Positions 1 through 11,520 are shown, counted from the first letter of the stretch. The stretch is 64,000 nt of DNA from Sphingopyxis terrae subsp. terrae NBRC 15098 (GCF_001598815.1 NZ_BCZQ01000005.1:28964-92963); one strand, 5' to 3'. The notes: generated by a model from the sequence alone, not told the origin. Program-made: numbers and translations.

Positions 1-43
1 CGGGCAGCATTTCGCTGGCGCCGACCAGCGCGATCAAGGCCAT
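1..43 (-). CDS. Start of an unidentified protein running off the left edge
   Basis: On the reverse strand an ATG at 43-41 opens a frame reading M-A-L-I-A-L-V-G-A-S-E-M-L-P up to the window edge. A purine-rich GGGGGA lies about 6 bases upstream and could be its ribosome binding site. The hydrophobic start fits a signal or membrane segment. It would be divergent from gyrA. Only 14 codons are visible, so no family can be named, and it may not be a gene. Confidence 0.3.
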   Translation of the reverse strand, partial: MALIALVGASEMLP

Positions 44-275
44 CGGCGTCCCCCATTTGCAGCACAGATCATCGCCGCCGACCTTTAGGCGCGAAGGACC
101 GATTGGCAAGCGATCATCTTCCGAACCGCCGTCATGACGTCATCCTTCCCGCCCCGCGCAAAAGCCTTGCCGAGCCGGGAAAAAATCGCGCCGAAAGCCA
201 CCGAATCGCTGGCAAAGACGCCGGTCATGGGCTAGGCCCGAAGCATCTCCCGATAGCGCAACAGAAGGCCGGGCT

Positions 276-3034
<2,759 letters not shown>

Positions 3035-3038
<4 letters not shown>

Positions 3039-3343
3039 CCGCCGGCACCGCCTTCAAGGTGCTGACCGCCGACCAGTGGATGGATTTCGAGCGCGAAGGC
3101 CTGTTCCACGGCGCCCCCGTGGACCATGCCGACGGCTATATCCACATGTCAACCGCCGAGCAGCTTGCGGAAACGCTCGCCAAACATTTTGCCGGGCAGC
3201 AGGGGCTGGTAATCGCCGAGGTCGATCTTGCCCCGCTGGGCAAGGCGGTGCGCTGGGAAGAGTCGCGCGGCGGCCAGCTCTTCCCGCATCTTTACGGCAC
3301 GTTGCCGATGACGGCGGTCGTCCGCGTCGAAAGCCGCGACTGA
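3035..3343 (+). CDS. DUF952 family protein
   Basis: A 102-residue cytosolic protein of the DUF952 family. Recognisable segments are the N-terminal 'FKVLTADQW', the central 'ADGYIHMSTAEQL' and the C-terminal 'FPHLYGTLP'. The family is short, widespread in alphaproteobacteria and has no proven biochemical role. The start codon overlaps the gyrA stop, so it is probably translated from the same message. Nothing in the sequence links its function to gyrase. Confidence 0.85.
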
Positions 3344-3364
3344 CGGCAGCGTCCGCGGCGAGCC

Positions 3365-4156
3365 TCAGGCCATTCCGCGCGCCAGGTCGAGCCGCGATGC
3401 GTCGCCCACCTGGCTGCCGCCATCGCAGTCGAGGATCGTTCCGGTGATATAGCTCGCGGCCGGTGAGCAAAGGAAAACCGCCGATTCGGCGACCTCAGAA
3501 ACCTTGCCCCAGCGCTTCATCGCGATGCGCGCATAATGCGCCTCGCGCGTCGCATCGTCGGGGGCGAGCCGCTTCATGCCCTCGGTGTCGGCGATCGGAC
3601 CCGGCGAGATGCCGTTGACGCGGACATCGGGTCCCCATTCGAGCGCCAGCACCCGAACGAGCTGGTTGATCCCCGCCTTCGCCGCACAGGCGTGCGCCTG
3701 CAGCGCCGAGGCATTGACCGCCTGCCCCGCGGTGATCGCGATCAGCGAGGCACCCGGCGTATTGAGCAGATCGTGGCAGCCGCGAAACACGTTGAAGGTG
3801 CCGTTGAGATCGATGTCGACCACGGTGCGAAAGGCGTTAGCCGACATGCCGAGCACGGGCGCGAGGAAATTGCCAGCAGCGCCCGATATGACGATGTCCA
3901 TCGGGCCAAACTTGTCCGCGACCGTCTCCATCACCCCGCGAATCGCGCCATAATCGCGCACATCGCCCGACAGCCCGATCGCATCATGGCCGATTTCGTC
4001 GGCGGCGCGGCGCGCCTTGTCGGGATCGCGCCCCGCGACGGCCACGCGCGCGCCGAGTTCGGCAAAGCGCTTGGCGATACCAAGGTTGATGCCGCTCGTG
4101 CCGCCCGCGACGAAAGCGGTCTTGCCGGCGAGCAGATTGTCGCGAAAACTGGTCAT
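3365..4156 (-). CDS. SDR oxidoreductase, peroxisomal 2,4-dienoyl-CoA-reductase-like
   Basis: A 263-residue short-chain dehydrogenase/reductase with an N-terminal Rossmann motif (GGTSGINLG) and an NADP-type 'GRDP' after beta-2. The usual YxxxK catalytic pair is not present: the lysine is preserved in 'AHACAAKAG' but the position four before it is alanine. The same layout (HAxxAAK followed by 'LALEWGP' and 'SPGPIADTEG') is typical of the peroxisomal DECR2 type of 2,4-dienoyl-CoA reductase, which uses a different acid residue. A role in unsaturated fatty acyl-CoA beta-oxidation is therefore the best guess. It is convergent with the DUF952 gene. Confidence 0.8.
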   Translation of the reverse strand: MTSFRDNLLAGKTAFVAGGTSGINLGIAKRFAELGARVAVAGRDPDKARRAADEIGHDAIGLSGDVRDYGAIRGVMETVADKFGPMDIVISGAAGNFLAPVLGMSANAFRTVVDIDLNGTFNVFRGCHDLLNTPGASLIAITAGQAVNASALQAHACAAKAGINQLVRVLALEWGPDVRVNGISPGPIADTEGMKRLAPDDATREAHYARIAMKRWGKVSEVAESAVFLCSPAASYITGTILDCDGGSQVGDASRLDLARGMA

Positions 4157-4274
4157 GGCCTCACTCTTCCCTTCGCTGTTTCAGCGCCTTCGCCTCGCGC
4201 CGCCGGCCCATGTGGGGTTGACGGATCGGATTCGGTCGCCTTTTGAAACGCAACCAGACAGCAAGGATGATCAG

Positions 4275-5141
4275 ATGGCAAGTGGCCCCACGTCGCACTC
4301 CTACATCTCGCAGCGGTTGAAGCTGCACTATGTCGATTGGGGCAATGCCGACGCGCCGCCCTTGCTTCTCGTCCATGGCGGGCGCGATCACTGCCGCAAC
4401 TGGGACTGGGTCGCCGAAAAGCTGCGCGATCGCTATCATGTCATCGCGCCGGACCTGCGCGGCCATGGCGACAGCGCCTGGTCGCCCGACGGCAATTACG
4501 ACATGGACGCCTTCGTCTATGATCTGGCGCAGCTCATCCACCAGCTCGACCTGTCGCCGGTGACGATCGTGTCGCATTCGATGGGCGGCAATGTCGCATT
4601 GCGCTACACCGGGCTCTATCCGGACACGGTGGCCAAACTCGTCGCGATCGAGGGGCTCGGCCCCTCGCCCAAGCTGATCGCCGAACGCCTCGCAACGCCC
4701 GTCGCCGACCGGTTCCGCAAATGGATCGACGACAAACGGCAGGCGGCGGGCCGTTCGCCGCGCCGTTATCCGACGCTCGACGATGCGCTGGCGCGGATGA
4801 TGGGCGAAAATGCCTATCTGACGCCCGAACAGGCGCGTCACCTGACCATCCACGGCATCAGCCGCAACGAGGATGGAACGTGGAGCTGGAAGTTCGACAA
4901 TTATCTCAACATCTGGTCGGTTTTCGATCTGTCGCACGACGAAATCGCATCGCTGTGGGCCGAAATCACCTGCCCGACGTTGTTGCTCTATGGCGCCAAC
5001 AGCTGGGCGTCGAACCCCGCGAAGGACGGTCGGATCGCGCATTTCAAGTCCGCGCAGGTGATCGAGTTCGAAAACGCCGGCCACTGGCTGCATCACGATC
5101 AGTTCGACCGGTTCATGTCCACGCTAGACGATTTCCTCTAA
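4275..5141 (+). CDS. Alpha/beta hydrolase
   Basis: A 288-residue alpha/beta-fold hydrolase. The oxyanion segment is 'LLLVHGGRDHCRNW', the nucleophile elbow is SHSMGGN and the catalytic histidine lies in 'AGHWLHHD' near the C terminus. A lid region with 'LTIHGISRNEDGTW' lies between. The family includes epoxide hydrolases, haloalkane dehalogenases and esterases, and the substrate cannot be told from sequence. The frame is open for 86 codons upstream, but the ATG at 4275 starts the conserved fold and is preceded by AAGGATGA. It is divergent from the SDR gene. Confidence 0.85.
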   Translation: MASGPTSHSYISQRLKLHYVDWGNADAPPLLLVHGGRDHCRNWDWVAEKLRDRYHVIAPDLRGHGDSAWSPDGNYDMDAFVYDLAQLIHQLDLSPVTIVSHSMGGNVALRYTGLYPDTVAKLVAIEGLGPSPKLIAERLATPVADRFRKWIDDKRQAAGRSPRRYPTLDDALARMMGENAYLTPEQARHLTIHGISRNEDGTWSWKFDNYLNIWSVFDLSHDEIASLWAEITCPTLLLYGANSWASNPAKDGRIAHFKSAQVIEFENAGHWLHHDQFDRFMSTLDDFL

Positions 5142-5186
5142 TATCGCCTCCGAAGGCGCGCGATGGGCGCGTGCCGGGACCGGGCG

Positions 5187-5915
5187 ATGGCATATAGCGG
5201 ACAGCTTCCGGCGCGGCAGCGCGCTCTGGCAGGCGGCGGTGCGGCCCTGGCTGCGCTGCTGGTCGGCGCCGCGCTGGTCAGCAGCCTCGACATCGCGGTG
5301 ATCCGCAAGGCCGGCGAGGTGATCAGTGCCATCGCACTCCCCGCCCCGCAACCTCCGCCGACACCCGCAGCCCCCGCCCCGGCACAGAGCGATGCGGCGA
5401 GCGGCAAAGCGTCGGCGGCGAACCGCTTTGCCAAGGCCGCGACGGTCGCAGCACCCAAGCCCCGGATCGTCCCGCCCGAGCCGCCTCCGGTCGCGGCGGC
5501 GCCGCAGCCCAGCAGCGGCAACGATCCATCGGCAGGCGCTACCCCGACCCCCGGCGCTGGATCGGGCGCCGGCGGACGCGGCGACGGCACAGGGGCCGGC
5601 GGTGCAGGCAGCGGCACCGGCGGCGGCACGCGCGCCGTCTGGCGCAGCGGAACGATCGAAGACGATGATTATCCCCGTGAGGCGCGCCGCGCGCGTATCG
5701 GCGGCGTCGTCGAAGTGCGCTTCACCATCGAGGCCAGCGGCCGGGTCAGCGGATGCCGGGTCAGCCGATCGAGCGGCGATGCCGCGCTCGATTCGACCAC
5801 GTGCCGGCTGATCGAGGCGCGCTTCCGCTTCCGGCCCGCGACAAATGCGCGCGGCGAACCCGTCGCCAGCCCCTATGGCTGGCGGCAGAGCTGGTGGCTC
5901 GAGCCGCGGCATTAG
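5187..5915 (+). CDS. TonB-like energy-transducing protein
   Basis: About 242 residues. An N-terminal transmembrane helix ('ALAGGGAALAALLVGAALV') is followed by a long Pro/Ala/Gly-rich periplasmic linker and a C-terminal TonB domain ('YPREARRARIGGVVEVRFTI', then 'GRVSGCRV'). TonB proteins couple inner-membrane proton-motive force from ExbBD to outer-membrane receptors. The receptor gene directly downstream makes it a likely dedicated partner. An in-frame ATG at 5163 is also possible, but the one at 5187 gives a more standard short cytoplasmic tail. No ExbB or ExbD gene is present in the window. Confidence 0.85.
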   Translation: MAYSGQLPARQRALAGGGAALAALLVGAALVSSLDIAVIRKAGEVISAIALPAPQPPPTPAAPAPAQSDAASGKASAANRFAKAATVAAPKPRIVPPEPPPVAAAPQPSSGNDPSAGATPTPGAGSGAGGRGDGTGAGGAGSGTGGGTRAVWRSGTIEDDDYPREARRARIGGVVEVRFTIEASGRVSGCRVSRSSGDAALDSTTCRLIEARFRFRPATNARGEPVASPYGWRQSWWLEPRH

Positions 5916-5979
5916 GCCCTGCCCCGCAAGCGTAACCACGCCCCGATCATCGCCGCCCGCCGCGACAAATTTACGACAT

Positions 5980-5999
5980 TATCGCGAACGATTCGCATT
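5980..5999. promoter_or_regulatory. Fur-like iron operator upstream of the siderophore receptor
   Basis: The sequence TATCGCGAACGATTCGCATT contains an inverted repeat GCGAA-cga-TTCGC. The identical 20 bases occur at 12196-12215 ahead of the PepSY operon. An imperfect second copy (GCGAACGACTCTC) follows at 6012-6024. Position and partner genes suggest a Fur or other iron-regulator site. The assignment to Fur is inferred. Confidence 0.65.
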
Positions 6000-6064
6000 A
6001 TTGTTGACTCTGCGAACGACTCTCAATAGCGGACCCCCAACAACAACCATAAGGGGGTAACACC

Positions 6065-8422
6065 GTGAAGCCTGTTTCTTTCCTCGCTCTCTCCTGCGTC
6101 GGCAGCCTCGTCAGCGCGCCCGCGCTCGCCGCGACCGCCGACGATGCGCAGGATGCGCCCGGCTATCGGGAGAATATCATCGTCACCGGCACCAACGGCG
6201 TCGCGGTGGAAACGCCCAAATCGACCGCGCCGATCGTCGATACGCCGCAGACCGTGACCGTGGTGTCGGAGGAACAGATCAGGCAGCAGAATCTGCTGAC
6301 GCTGCGCGACGCGCTTTCGACGATTCCGGGCATCACCTTCGGCGCGGGCGAAGGCGGCGGCGGCTATGGTGATTCGATCAACCTGCGCGGCTATTCGGCC
6401 AGCAACGACATCACCGTCGACGGCGTGCGCGACAGCGCGCAATACAGCCGCACCGACCCGTTCAACCTCCAGCAGATCGAAGTCTACAACGGCGCCAACT
6501 CGGTCTTCAACGGGTCGGGAAGCGTCGGCGGGACGATCAATCTCGTCAGCAAGATCCCCTTCGCGCGCGATGCGACGACGGTGCAGGCCGCCGTCGGCAC
6601 CGACAATTATTATCGGGCGGCGGTCGACAGCAACTGGCGGCTCAGCGACCTGATCGCGGTGCGCCTCAACGCCATGTATCATGAAAATGACGTGCCCGGC
6701 CGCGACGTCGAATCCTATCAGCGCTGGGGCATCGCGCCGTCGATCACCATCGGCGTCGACAGCGACACCAGCCTGACGCTCGCCTATATTCACCAGGATG
6801 ACGACAACACGCCGATCTATGGCGTCCCCTATTTCCTAAGCGGCGTGAACGACGGCCCGCTGCCGGGCGTCGACGACAGCTCCTATTTCGGCATCGTCAA
6901 TCTGGACGAACAAAAGACGAAGGTCGACCGCTTCACCGCGACCTTCCGCCACGCGTTCAGCGACGCCGTCTCGATCCGCAACCTCACGCGCTGGCAGCGC
7001 GTCCACCAATATAGCCAGACGAGCGCGCCGCAGGGTGTCTTCTGCCTCGCCAGCGGCTTGCAGCCCATCGGCGCGACGCCCGATGCCACCGTCGGCGTCC
7101 CCTGCCCCAGCGGCCAGGACATGGCGGGCTATTATTACCCGGCCGGGCCGCGCGGACTGGTCCGCGATCAGCTCAACGAACTGCTCTACAACCAGACCGA
7201 CCTCACGATCGTCAGCGGCACCAAGGGCGGCGTCCACAACACGCTCGTCATCGGCGGCTCGCTGAGCCAGGAGGATTATTCGATCGAGGTCGCGCAATTG
7301 CTGCGCAACGCCGGCGGCGCAACGCCCAATCCCGTGCAGGGGCCGATCAGCCTGGCGAACCCCGACACCTATTGGTCGGGCCCGGTCAATTATGTCCGCA
7401 CCGGCAACAGCTATGGCGATACGCGCGGCTGGGCGATTTACGCCTTCGACACGCTCGAGCTTTCACCGATGTTCGAACTGAACGCCGGGCTGCGCTATGA
7501 AAATTCGCGCGCCAAGTTCCGTGCGGATACGGTGACGACGCCCGCGACCGGCGCTGTCTACACCCGCGGCGCCGACCAGATCAGCGACGAAAATCTCTTT
7601 TCCTATCGCGTCGGCGCGGTGTTCCACCCGGTCGAAAATGTCAGCCTCTATGCCGCCTACGGCAACAGCAAGACGCCGTCGTCGGCGACGGTCCGGCTCG
7701 GCTGCGGCACCAATTGCGACGTCGCGCCCGAAACCGGCCGCACTTACGAGATCGGGGCGAAAGCCGAGCTCATGGACAAGAAGCTGCTGCTCACCGCCGC
7801 GCTGTTCCGCAACGAACGCAGCAATTACCGCGTGCCGTCGAACGACGCCTCGCTGCCCAGCTCGCTGCAGGTGCTCGACGGCAAGTCGCGCGTCGACGGC
7901 TTCGCGCTCGGCCTGACCGGCGCGATCACGCCCAACTGGTCGATCTTCGCCAATTACACCTACCTCGACGGAACGGTGCGGCAGAGCGTGTCGGACTATT
8001 GCCTCGCCAACCCCGGCGGCGGCACCTGCACCAACAGCGCCGCCCTGCCCGACCCGCAGGCGGGCGACCGCCTGATCCAGACCCCGAAACATTCGGGCAG
8101 CCTGTTCACCACCTACACGCTGCCGTTCGGGCTGCAAATCGGCTATGGCCTGACCTATCAGGGCAGCTTCGCGACCAGCCAGCGCAACATGGCGCAGCGC
8201 TCGCAATATTTCGTCGACGATTATCTGATCCACCGCGCGTTCGTGTCCTATGATTTCGGCAACGGCCTCGTGGCGCAGCTCAATGTGTCAAACCTGACCA
8301 ACGAGGATTATTACACGGGCGTTCGCAACAATGTGAACAGCACGACCGGCATCGTCACCGGCGGCTGGGCGACGCCCGGCGAGGAACGCTCGGCGGTGCT
8401 GAGCCTCTTCTACAAATTCTGA
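6065..8422 (+). CDS. TonB-dependent siderophore receptor (Fiu/PiuA-like)
   Basis: An outer-membrane ferric-siderophore receptor of 785 residues. A signal peptide ends near residue 22 (PALAA). A TonB-box-like 'ENIIVTG' follows, then the plug domain ('TPQTVTVVSEEQI', 'INLRGYSASNDITVDGVRD', 'NLVSKIPF') and a beta-barrel ending in a terminal phenylalanine. The plug resembles catecholate receptors of the Fiu/PiuA group. The start is a GTG at 6065 with a strong AAGGGGG ribosome site seven bases upstream. Two Fur-like elements lie in the promoter. The PKHD hydroxylase downstream is the classic PiuC/YbiX partner of such receptors. A hairpin terminator sits between them. Confidence 0.93.
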   Translation: MKPVSFLALSCVGSLVSAPALAATADDAQDAPGYRENIIVTGTNGVAVETPKSTAPIVDTPQTVTVVSEEQIRQQNLLTLRDALSTIPGITFGAGEGGGGYGDSINLRGYSASNDITVDGVRDSAQYSRTDPFNLQQIEVYNGANSVFNGSGSVGGTINLVSKIPFARDATTVQAAVGTDNYYRAAVDSNWRLSDLIAVRLNAMYHENDVPGRDVESYQRWGIAPSITIGVDSDTSLTLAYIHQDDDNTPIYGVPYFLSGVNDGPLPGVDDSSYFGIVNLDEQKTKVDRFTATFRHAFSDAVSIRNLTRWQRVHQYSQTSAPQGVFCLASGLQPIGATPDATVGVPCPSGQDMAGYYYPAGPRGLVRDQLNELLYNQTDLTIVSGTKGGVHNTLVIGGSLSQEDYSIEVAQLLRNAGGATPNPVQGPISLANPDTYWSGPVNYVRTGNSYGDTRGWAIYAFDTLELSPMFELNAGLRYENSRAKFRADTVTTPATGAVYTRGADQISDENLFSYRVGAVFHPVENVSLYAAYGNSKTPSSATVRLGCGTNCDVAPETGRTYEIGAKAELMDKKLLLTAALFRNERSNYRVPSNDASLPSSLQVLDGKSRVDGFALGLTGAITPNWSIFANYTYLDGTVRQSVSDYCLANPGGGTCTNSAALPDPQAGDRLIQTPKHSGSLFTTYTLPFGLQIGYGLTYQGSFATSQRNMAQRSQYFVDDYLIHRAFVSYDFGNGLVAQLNVSNLTNEDYYTGVRNNVNSTTGIVTGGWATPGEERSAVLSLFYKF

Positions 8423-8428
8423 TCGACT

Positions 8429-8460
8429 CCGGGCGCGGCGATTGCCGCGCCCGGGCTTTT
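8429..8460 (+). terminator. Intrinsic terminator after the receptor gene
   Basis: A perfect 11-bp stem (CCGGGCGCGGC / GCCGCGCCCGG) with a GATT loop, followed by GCTTTT. It lies seven bases after the receptor stop and would reduce read-through into the hydroxylase gene. Confidence 0.75.
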
Positions 8461-8476
8461 CGGCATAGTAACGCGC

Positions 8477-9160
8477 ATGATCCGCATCATTCCCGACCTG
8501 ATCGACGCCGCGGGCGTCAGGGCGCTCCGCACCATCCTCGATCGCGCCGACTGGATCGACGGCAACGAGACGTCGGGGCCGCAGGCGGCGCTGGCGAAAC
8601 GCAACCAGCAGCTTCCCGAATTCGGCGACGCGGCGGTCGAGGCGGGCCGGATGGTGATCGACGCGCTCGGCCGCTCGCCGCTGTTCATGGCGGCGGCGCT
8701 GCCGCTCAAGATCTATCCCCCCTTCTTCAACCGCTATTCGGGCGGGGAGGCGTTCGGCGATCATATCGACAATGCCGTGCGGATGCGGCGCGGCACCGAT
8801 TTCCGAATCCGCAGTGACCTGTCGGCAACGCTGTTTCTGGCCGACCCCGACAGCTATGAAGGCGGCGGCCTGGTCATCGAAGGAATGGGCGAGGCGCCCG
8901 GCCTCAAGCTTCCCGCCGGCCACCTGATCCTCTATCCGTCGAGCACTGTCCACCGCGTCGAACCGGTCACAAGCGGTGTCCGCGTCGCCAGTTTCATGTG
9001 GATCCAGTCGATGATCCGCGATCAGGCGCAGCGCAACCTGTTGTTCGACCTCGATCTGGGGGTTCAGGGCGCCGCAGCGGCGATGGGTCAGGGCGATCCG
9101 ACGGTCGTCCGTCTGACCGGCGTCTATCACAATCTGCTGCGCCAATGGGCCGACGCCTGA
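8477..9160 (+). CDS. piuC: PKHD-type Fe(II)/2-oxoglutarate dioxygenase (PiuC/YbiX-like)
   Basis: A 227-residue member of the PKHD-type hydroxylase family. The iron ligands are visible as HID in 'AFGDHIDNAVR' and the distal histidine in 'SSTVHRVEPV', followed by the 2-oxoglutarate-binding arginine in 'SGVRVASFMW'. Family members sit beside catecholate siderophore receptors (ybiX beside fiu, piuC beside piuA) and are thought to assist iron handling. Their substrate is not settled. Here the gene follows the receptor on the same strand with 54 bases between, including a terminator. Fur control through the shared promoter is likely. Confidence 0.9.
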   Translation: MIRIIPDLIDAAGVRALRTILDRADWIDGNETSGPQAALAKRNQQLPEFGDAAVEAGRMVIDALGRSPLFMAAALPLKIYPPFFNRYSGGEAFGDHIDNAVRMRRGTDFRIRSDLSATLFLADPDSYEGGGLVIEGMGEAPGLKLPAGHLILYPSSTVHRVEPVTSGVRVASFMWIQSMIRDQAQRNLLFDLDLGVQGAAAAMGQGDPTVVRLTGVYHNLLRQWADA

Positions 9161-9173
9161 ACGCCTTGCGCTT

Positions 9174-10121
9174 CTAATCCAGCATCGCGCGCCATTCACG
9201 CGAGGCATATTCGCGGCCGTCCGCGATCATCGACGCCGCAAGGCCCTGCGCATCGGCAAGTGCCATGCCGCGCTCGGGACCGACGATGGTGAGCGCGGTT
9301 GCCCAGCCGTCGGCGATCATGCAGCTGCGATGCACCACCGTCACCGACGCTGCGCCGTTGACGATCGGGCGCCCGCTGCGCGGATCGAAGCTGTGCGAAT
9401 AATGGCGGCCGCCGTCGGTAAAGCCGCGCCGGTAATTGCCCGAGGTTGCGACCGACAGGTCGTGCAGCGCCAGCCGCCAAGGCGCGAGCGACAGGCCGGG
9501 CGGCGGCTCGACATCGACCCACCAGGGCTGCCCGTCGGGCTGCACGCCCTCGCCGCGCAATTCGCCGCCGACCTCGATAAGAAAATGCCGCACCCCGCTC
9601 GCCAGCAGCTGCTCGGCAGCAAGATCGACGCCGAACCCCTTGGCGATCCCCGACAGATCGAGCGCCGCCCCCGTCCCGCGCCGGACGCGCGCCGTCGCGG
9701 CATCAAAGGCAATGTCGGGCGGCGCCTCGGGCGGCGCGATGTCGGGCGCCGCAGCGACCGGCCCGCCCGCACCGAAGCCCCAGCGCTCGGTCAGCAGGCC
9801 GAGCGCGGGATTGAACGCGCCGTCGCTCGCTTCGGCAATCGCGGTCGCCGCAGCCATCACGCACGCAAATTCGGGCGGGATCGCGCGCCATTCCCCCGCA
9901 GGCGCGCGGTTCAGGCGCGACAGGTCCGATTCCGCTTCCCACTGGCTCATCTGCCGCACGACGCGGTCCAGCGCGCGCCGGACGCCCTCGCCCGCCGAAG
10001 CCGGTGCGTCAACCGCCTGCAGCGACCAGCTGGTGCCCATCGTCCGCCCCGAAAAGCGGCGGACCGACGCCTCCGGACGGCGCGCCGCAAAGGCGGCGGG
10101 CGTCAGCGCCCGGGGGATCAA
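9174..10121 (-). CDS. apbE: FAD:protein FMN transferase (ApbE)
   Basis: 315 residues. ApbE proteins covalently attach FMN to a threonine in extracytosolic redox proteins using FAD and Mg2+. Typical motifs are GTSWSLQAV near the N terminus, 'DGAFNPALGLLTERWGFG', 'LDLSGIAKGFGVD', 'TSGNYRRGF', 'YSHSFDPRSGRPI' and 'MIADGWATAL'. No clear signal peptide is seen in the chosen frame, so its compartment is uncertain. It is the last gene of a four-gene - strand operon with PepSY, DUF2271 and DUF4198 proteins. The probable acceptor is the DUF2271 protein two genes upstream, which has a TGAT motif. Confidence 0.93.
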   Translation of the reverse strand: MIPRALTPAAFAARRPEASVRRFSGRTMGTSWSLQAVDAPASAGEGVRRALDRVVRQMSQWEAESDLSRLNRAPAGEWRAIPPEFACVMAAATAIAEASDGAFNPALGLLTERWGFGAGGPVAAAPDIAPPEAPPDIAFDAATARVRRGTGAALDLSGIAKGFGVDLAAEQLLASGVRHFLIEVGGELRGEGVQPDGQPWWVDVEPPPGLSLAPWRLALHDLSVATSGNYRRGFTDGGRHYSHSFDPRSGRPIVNGAASVTVVHRSCMIADGWATALTIVGPERGMALADAQGLAASMIADGREYASREWRAMLD

Positions 10122-10132
10122 TATCCGGTCCG

Positions 10133-10963
10133 TCAGGGCGCCATGACCTCAAGCGTCGTCACATAGCTTGCGCGGCGGGCAAGCGGCGGCGGGCCGCCCG
10201 CGCCGTCTTCGCGTTCCGCCTGCGGCGTGGTGACGTTGAGCCAGTACATGCCCGGTTCGGGCCAGTTGATCGCTACGGTGCCGTCGGCACCCGTCTTGAG
10301 ATCGATCTGTCCCAACTGGTCGCGATAGCGGATACCGCCCGGGATCACCGTGACGGGCAGGCCCGCCGCGGGCTTGCCGTCGAGCAGGAACTGAAAGGTC
10401 GCGGTTTCGCCCGCGAACAGATCATTGGGGTGCGTCACCGGCACCAGCTCGATGCCCTTGCCGGTCGGGGTGAACAGCGTCGTCGTCGGCTCGCCCACCG
10501 TCACGAAAATTTCGTTGCGGTTGTTCGCCTCGGCGGTTCGCACGTTGGTCGCCCCGGCGGGCAGGCGCTCGGCCAGATTGGCCGCGGTCGTCCCGCGCGG
10601 CAGGCGTTCGGTCTTGCCGTCCAGATCATAGCTGCCCATCAGCATGTCGGCGACCGATGCGATGCGCCACGTTCCCTTCTGCGTCAGATGCACGTCGAAG
10701 GTGCTGCGATAGCGGCCCGTCGCCTTATTCTCGATCGACGCCTCGCTACCGTCGGGCGCCCATGCCTTTACCGCGTCGAGCCGCAGCGGCTGATGCTCGA
10801 AATAGAACAGGTCGTTCGAAACGGCGGCGTCGACCGTCACCCACACATCGTCGCCCGACAGCACGGTCGAGGACGGCAGCATCCACTGGCGGTGCGCCTG
10901 CGCGGGCGCTGCGGCGAAAAGGGCCAGCGCGGCACTCGCGGCGATCAGCAATCGGGTCTTCAT
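10133..10963 (-). CDS. DUF4198 periplasmic protein
   Basis: 276 residues. A cleavable signal peptide ('LLIAASAALALFAAAPAQAH') precedes a DUF4198 domain of beta-sandwich type. Visible features are the mature N terminus 'HRQWMLPSSTVL', 'AGETATFQFLLDGKPAAG' and a C-terminal 'TGADGTVAINWPEPGMYWLNV' strand pair resembling CbiK/NikM-type domains. The family is associated with metal uptake, particularly iron, nickel or cobalt, but has no defined activity. The start at 10963 is chosen because it begins the signal peptide. The gene lies between DUF2271 and apbE with gaps under 20 bases. Confidence 0.88.
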   Translation of the reverse strand: MKTRLLIAASAALALFAAAPAQAHRQWMLPSSTVLSGDDVWVTVDAAVSNDLFYFEHQPLRLDAVKAWAPDGSEASIENKATGRYRSTFDVHLTQKGTWRIASVADMLMGSYDLDGKTERLPRGTTAANLAERLPAGATNVRTAEANNRNEIFVTVGEPTTTLFTPTGKGIELVPVTHPNDLFAGETATFQFLLDGKPAAGLPVTVIPGGIRYRDQLGQIDLKTGADGTVAINWPEPGMYWLNVTTPQAEREDGAGGPPPLARRASYVTTLEVMAP

Positions 10964-10980
10964 GATCGGTCCTCTCTGGA

Positions 10981-11511
10981 TCAACGGAAGGAAATCGAAA
11001 CGGTGCCGAGTTCGGTCTTGCCCGCCGCGCGGCCCGCGGCCCCGGCTTTGGCGGGCCAGCGGAACGGAATGCGCAGCAACTCGCGCCCGCCGACTTCGCG
11101 CGCGGCCTCGATCACCAGGACATAATCGCCGGGCGCCTGCGCGCCGAGCTGGGCGCGGCTGAAGGCAATCTTGTGCGTACCCGGCGCACGCGTTGCGCCC
11201 GTTACGCCATTGGCCGGAAAGCGCATCGAACGGCCCGAGGCGCGCCACCACTGGCGCACGTCGCGCAGCCATTTGGTGCCCTCGTTATTCTTCATGTCAT
11301 GGTCGTACCAGATCGCGACGGTCTTCGCGGGCGCGCCGGCCTTCTCGACCCAGATGGCGACATAGGGCCGATGATATTCGGCGACCTTGAGCTGGGGGAT
11401 GGTGATGCTGACCTCCATCGTCCCCGGATCGGCGGCGAGCGCCGGGGCGGACAGCACCGCGCCGAGCCCCAGCGAGGCGCCGGTCAGGACGGATCGAAAC
11501 TCGGTTTGCAT
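10981..11511 (-). CDS. DUF2271 periplasmic protein with a flavinylation-like TGAT motif
   Basis: 176 residues. A signal peptide (ending about 'APALAA') is followed by a DUF2271 domain ('MEVSITIPQLKVAEYHRPYVAIWVE' region, 'WYDHDMKNNEGTKWLRDVRQWW', 'GDYVLVIEAAREVGGRELLRIPF'). At residues 102-107 the protein reads G-V-T-G-A-T. This matches the [S/T]GAT signature that ApbE modifies with FMN in NqrC and RnfG, with Thr107 as the predicted attachment site. With apbE in the same operon, this protein is the likely flavin carrier. The FMN attachment is an inference. Confidence 0.88.
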   Translation of the reverse strand: MQTEFRSVLTGASLGLGAVLSAPALAADPGTMEVSITIPQLKVAEYHRPYVAIWVEKAGAPAKTVAIWYDHDMKNNEGTKWLRDVRQWWRASGRSMRFPANGVTGATRAPGTHKIAFSRAQLGAQAPGDYVLVIEAAREVGGRELLRIPFRWPAKAGAAGRAAGKTELGTVSISFR

Positions 11512-11520
11512 GGCATCTCC

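Noticed and set aside
4017..4274. Possible 86-residue N-terminal extension of the alpha/beta hydrolase
   Set aside because: The extension runs across the divergent SDR start and is Arg/Pro-rich. The family N terminus begins at the ATG at 4275.
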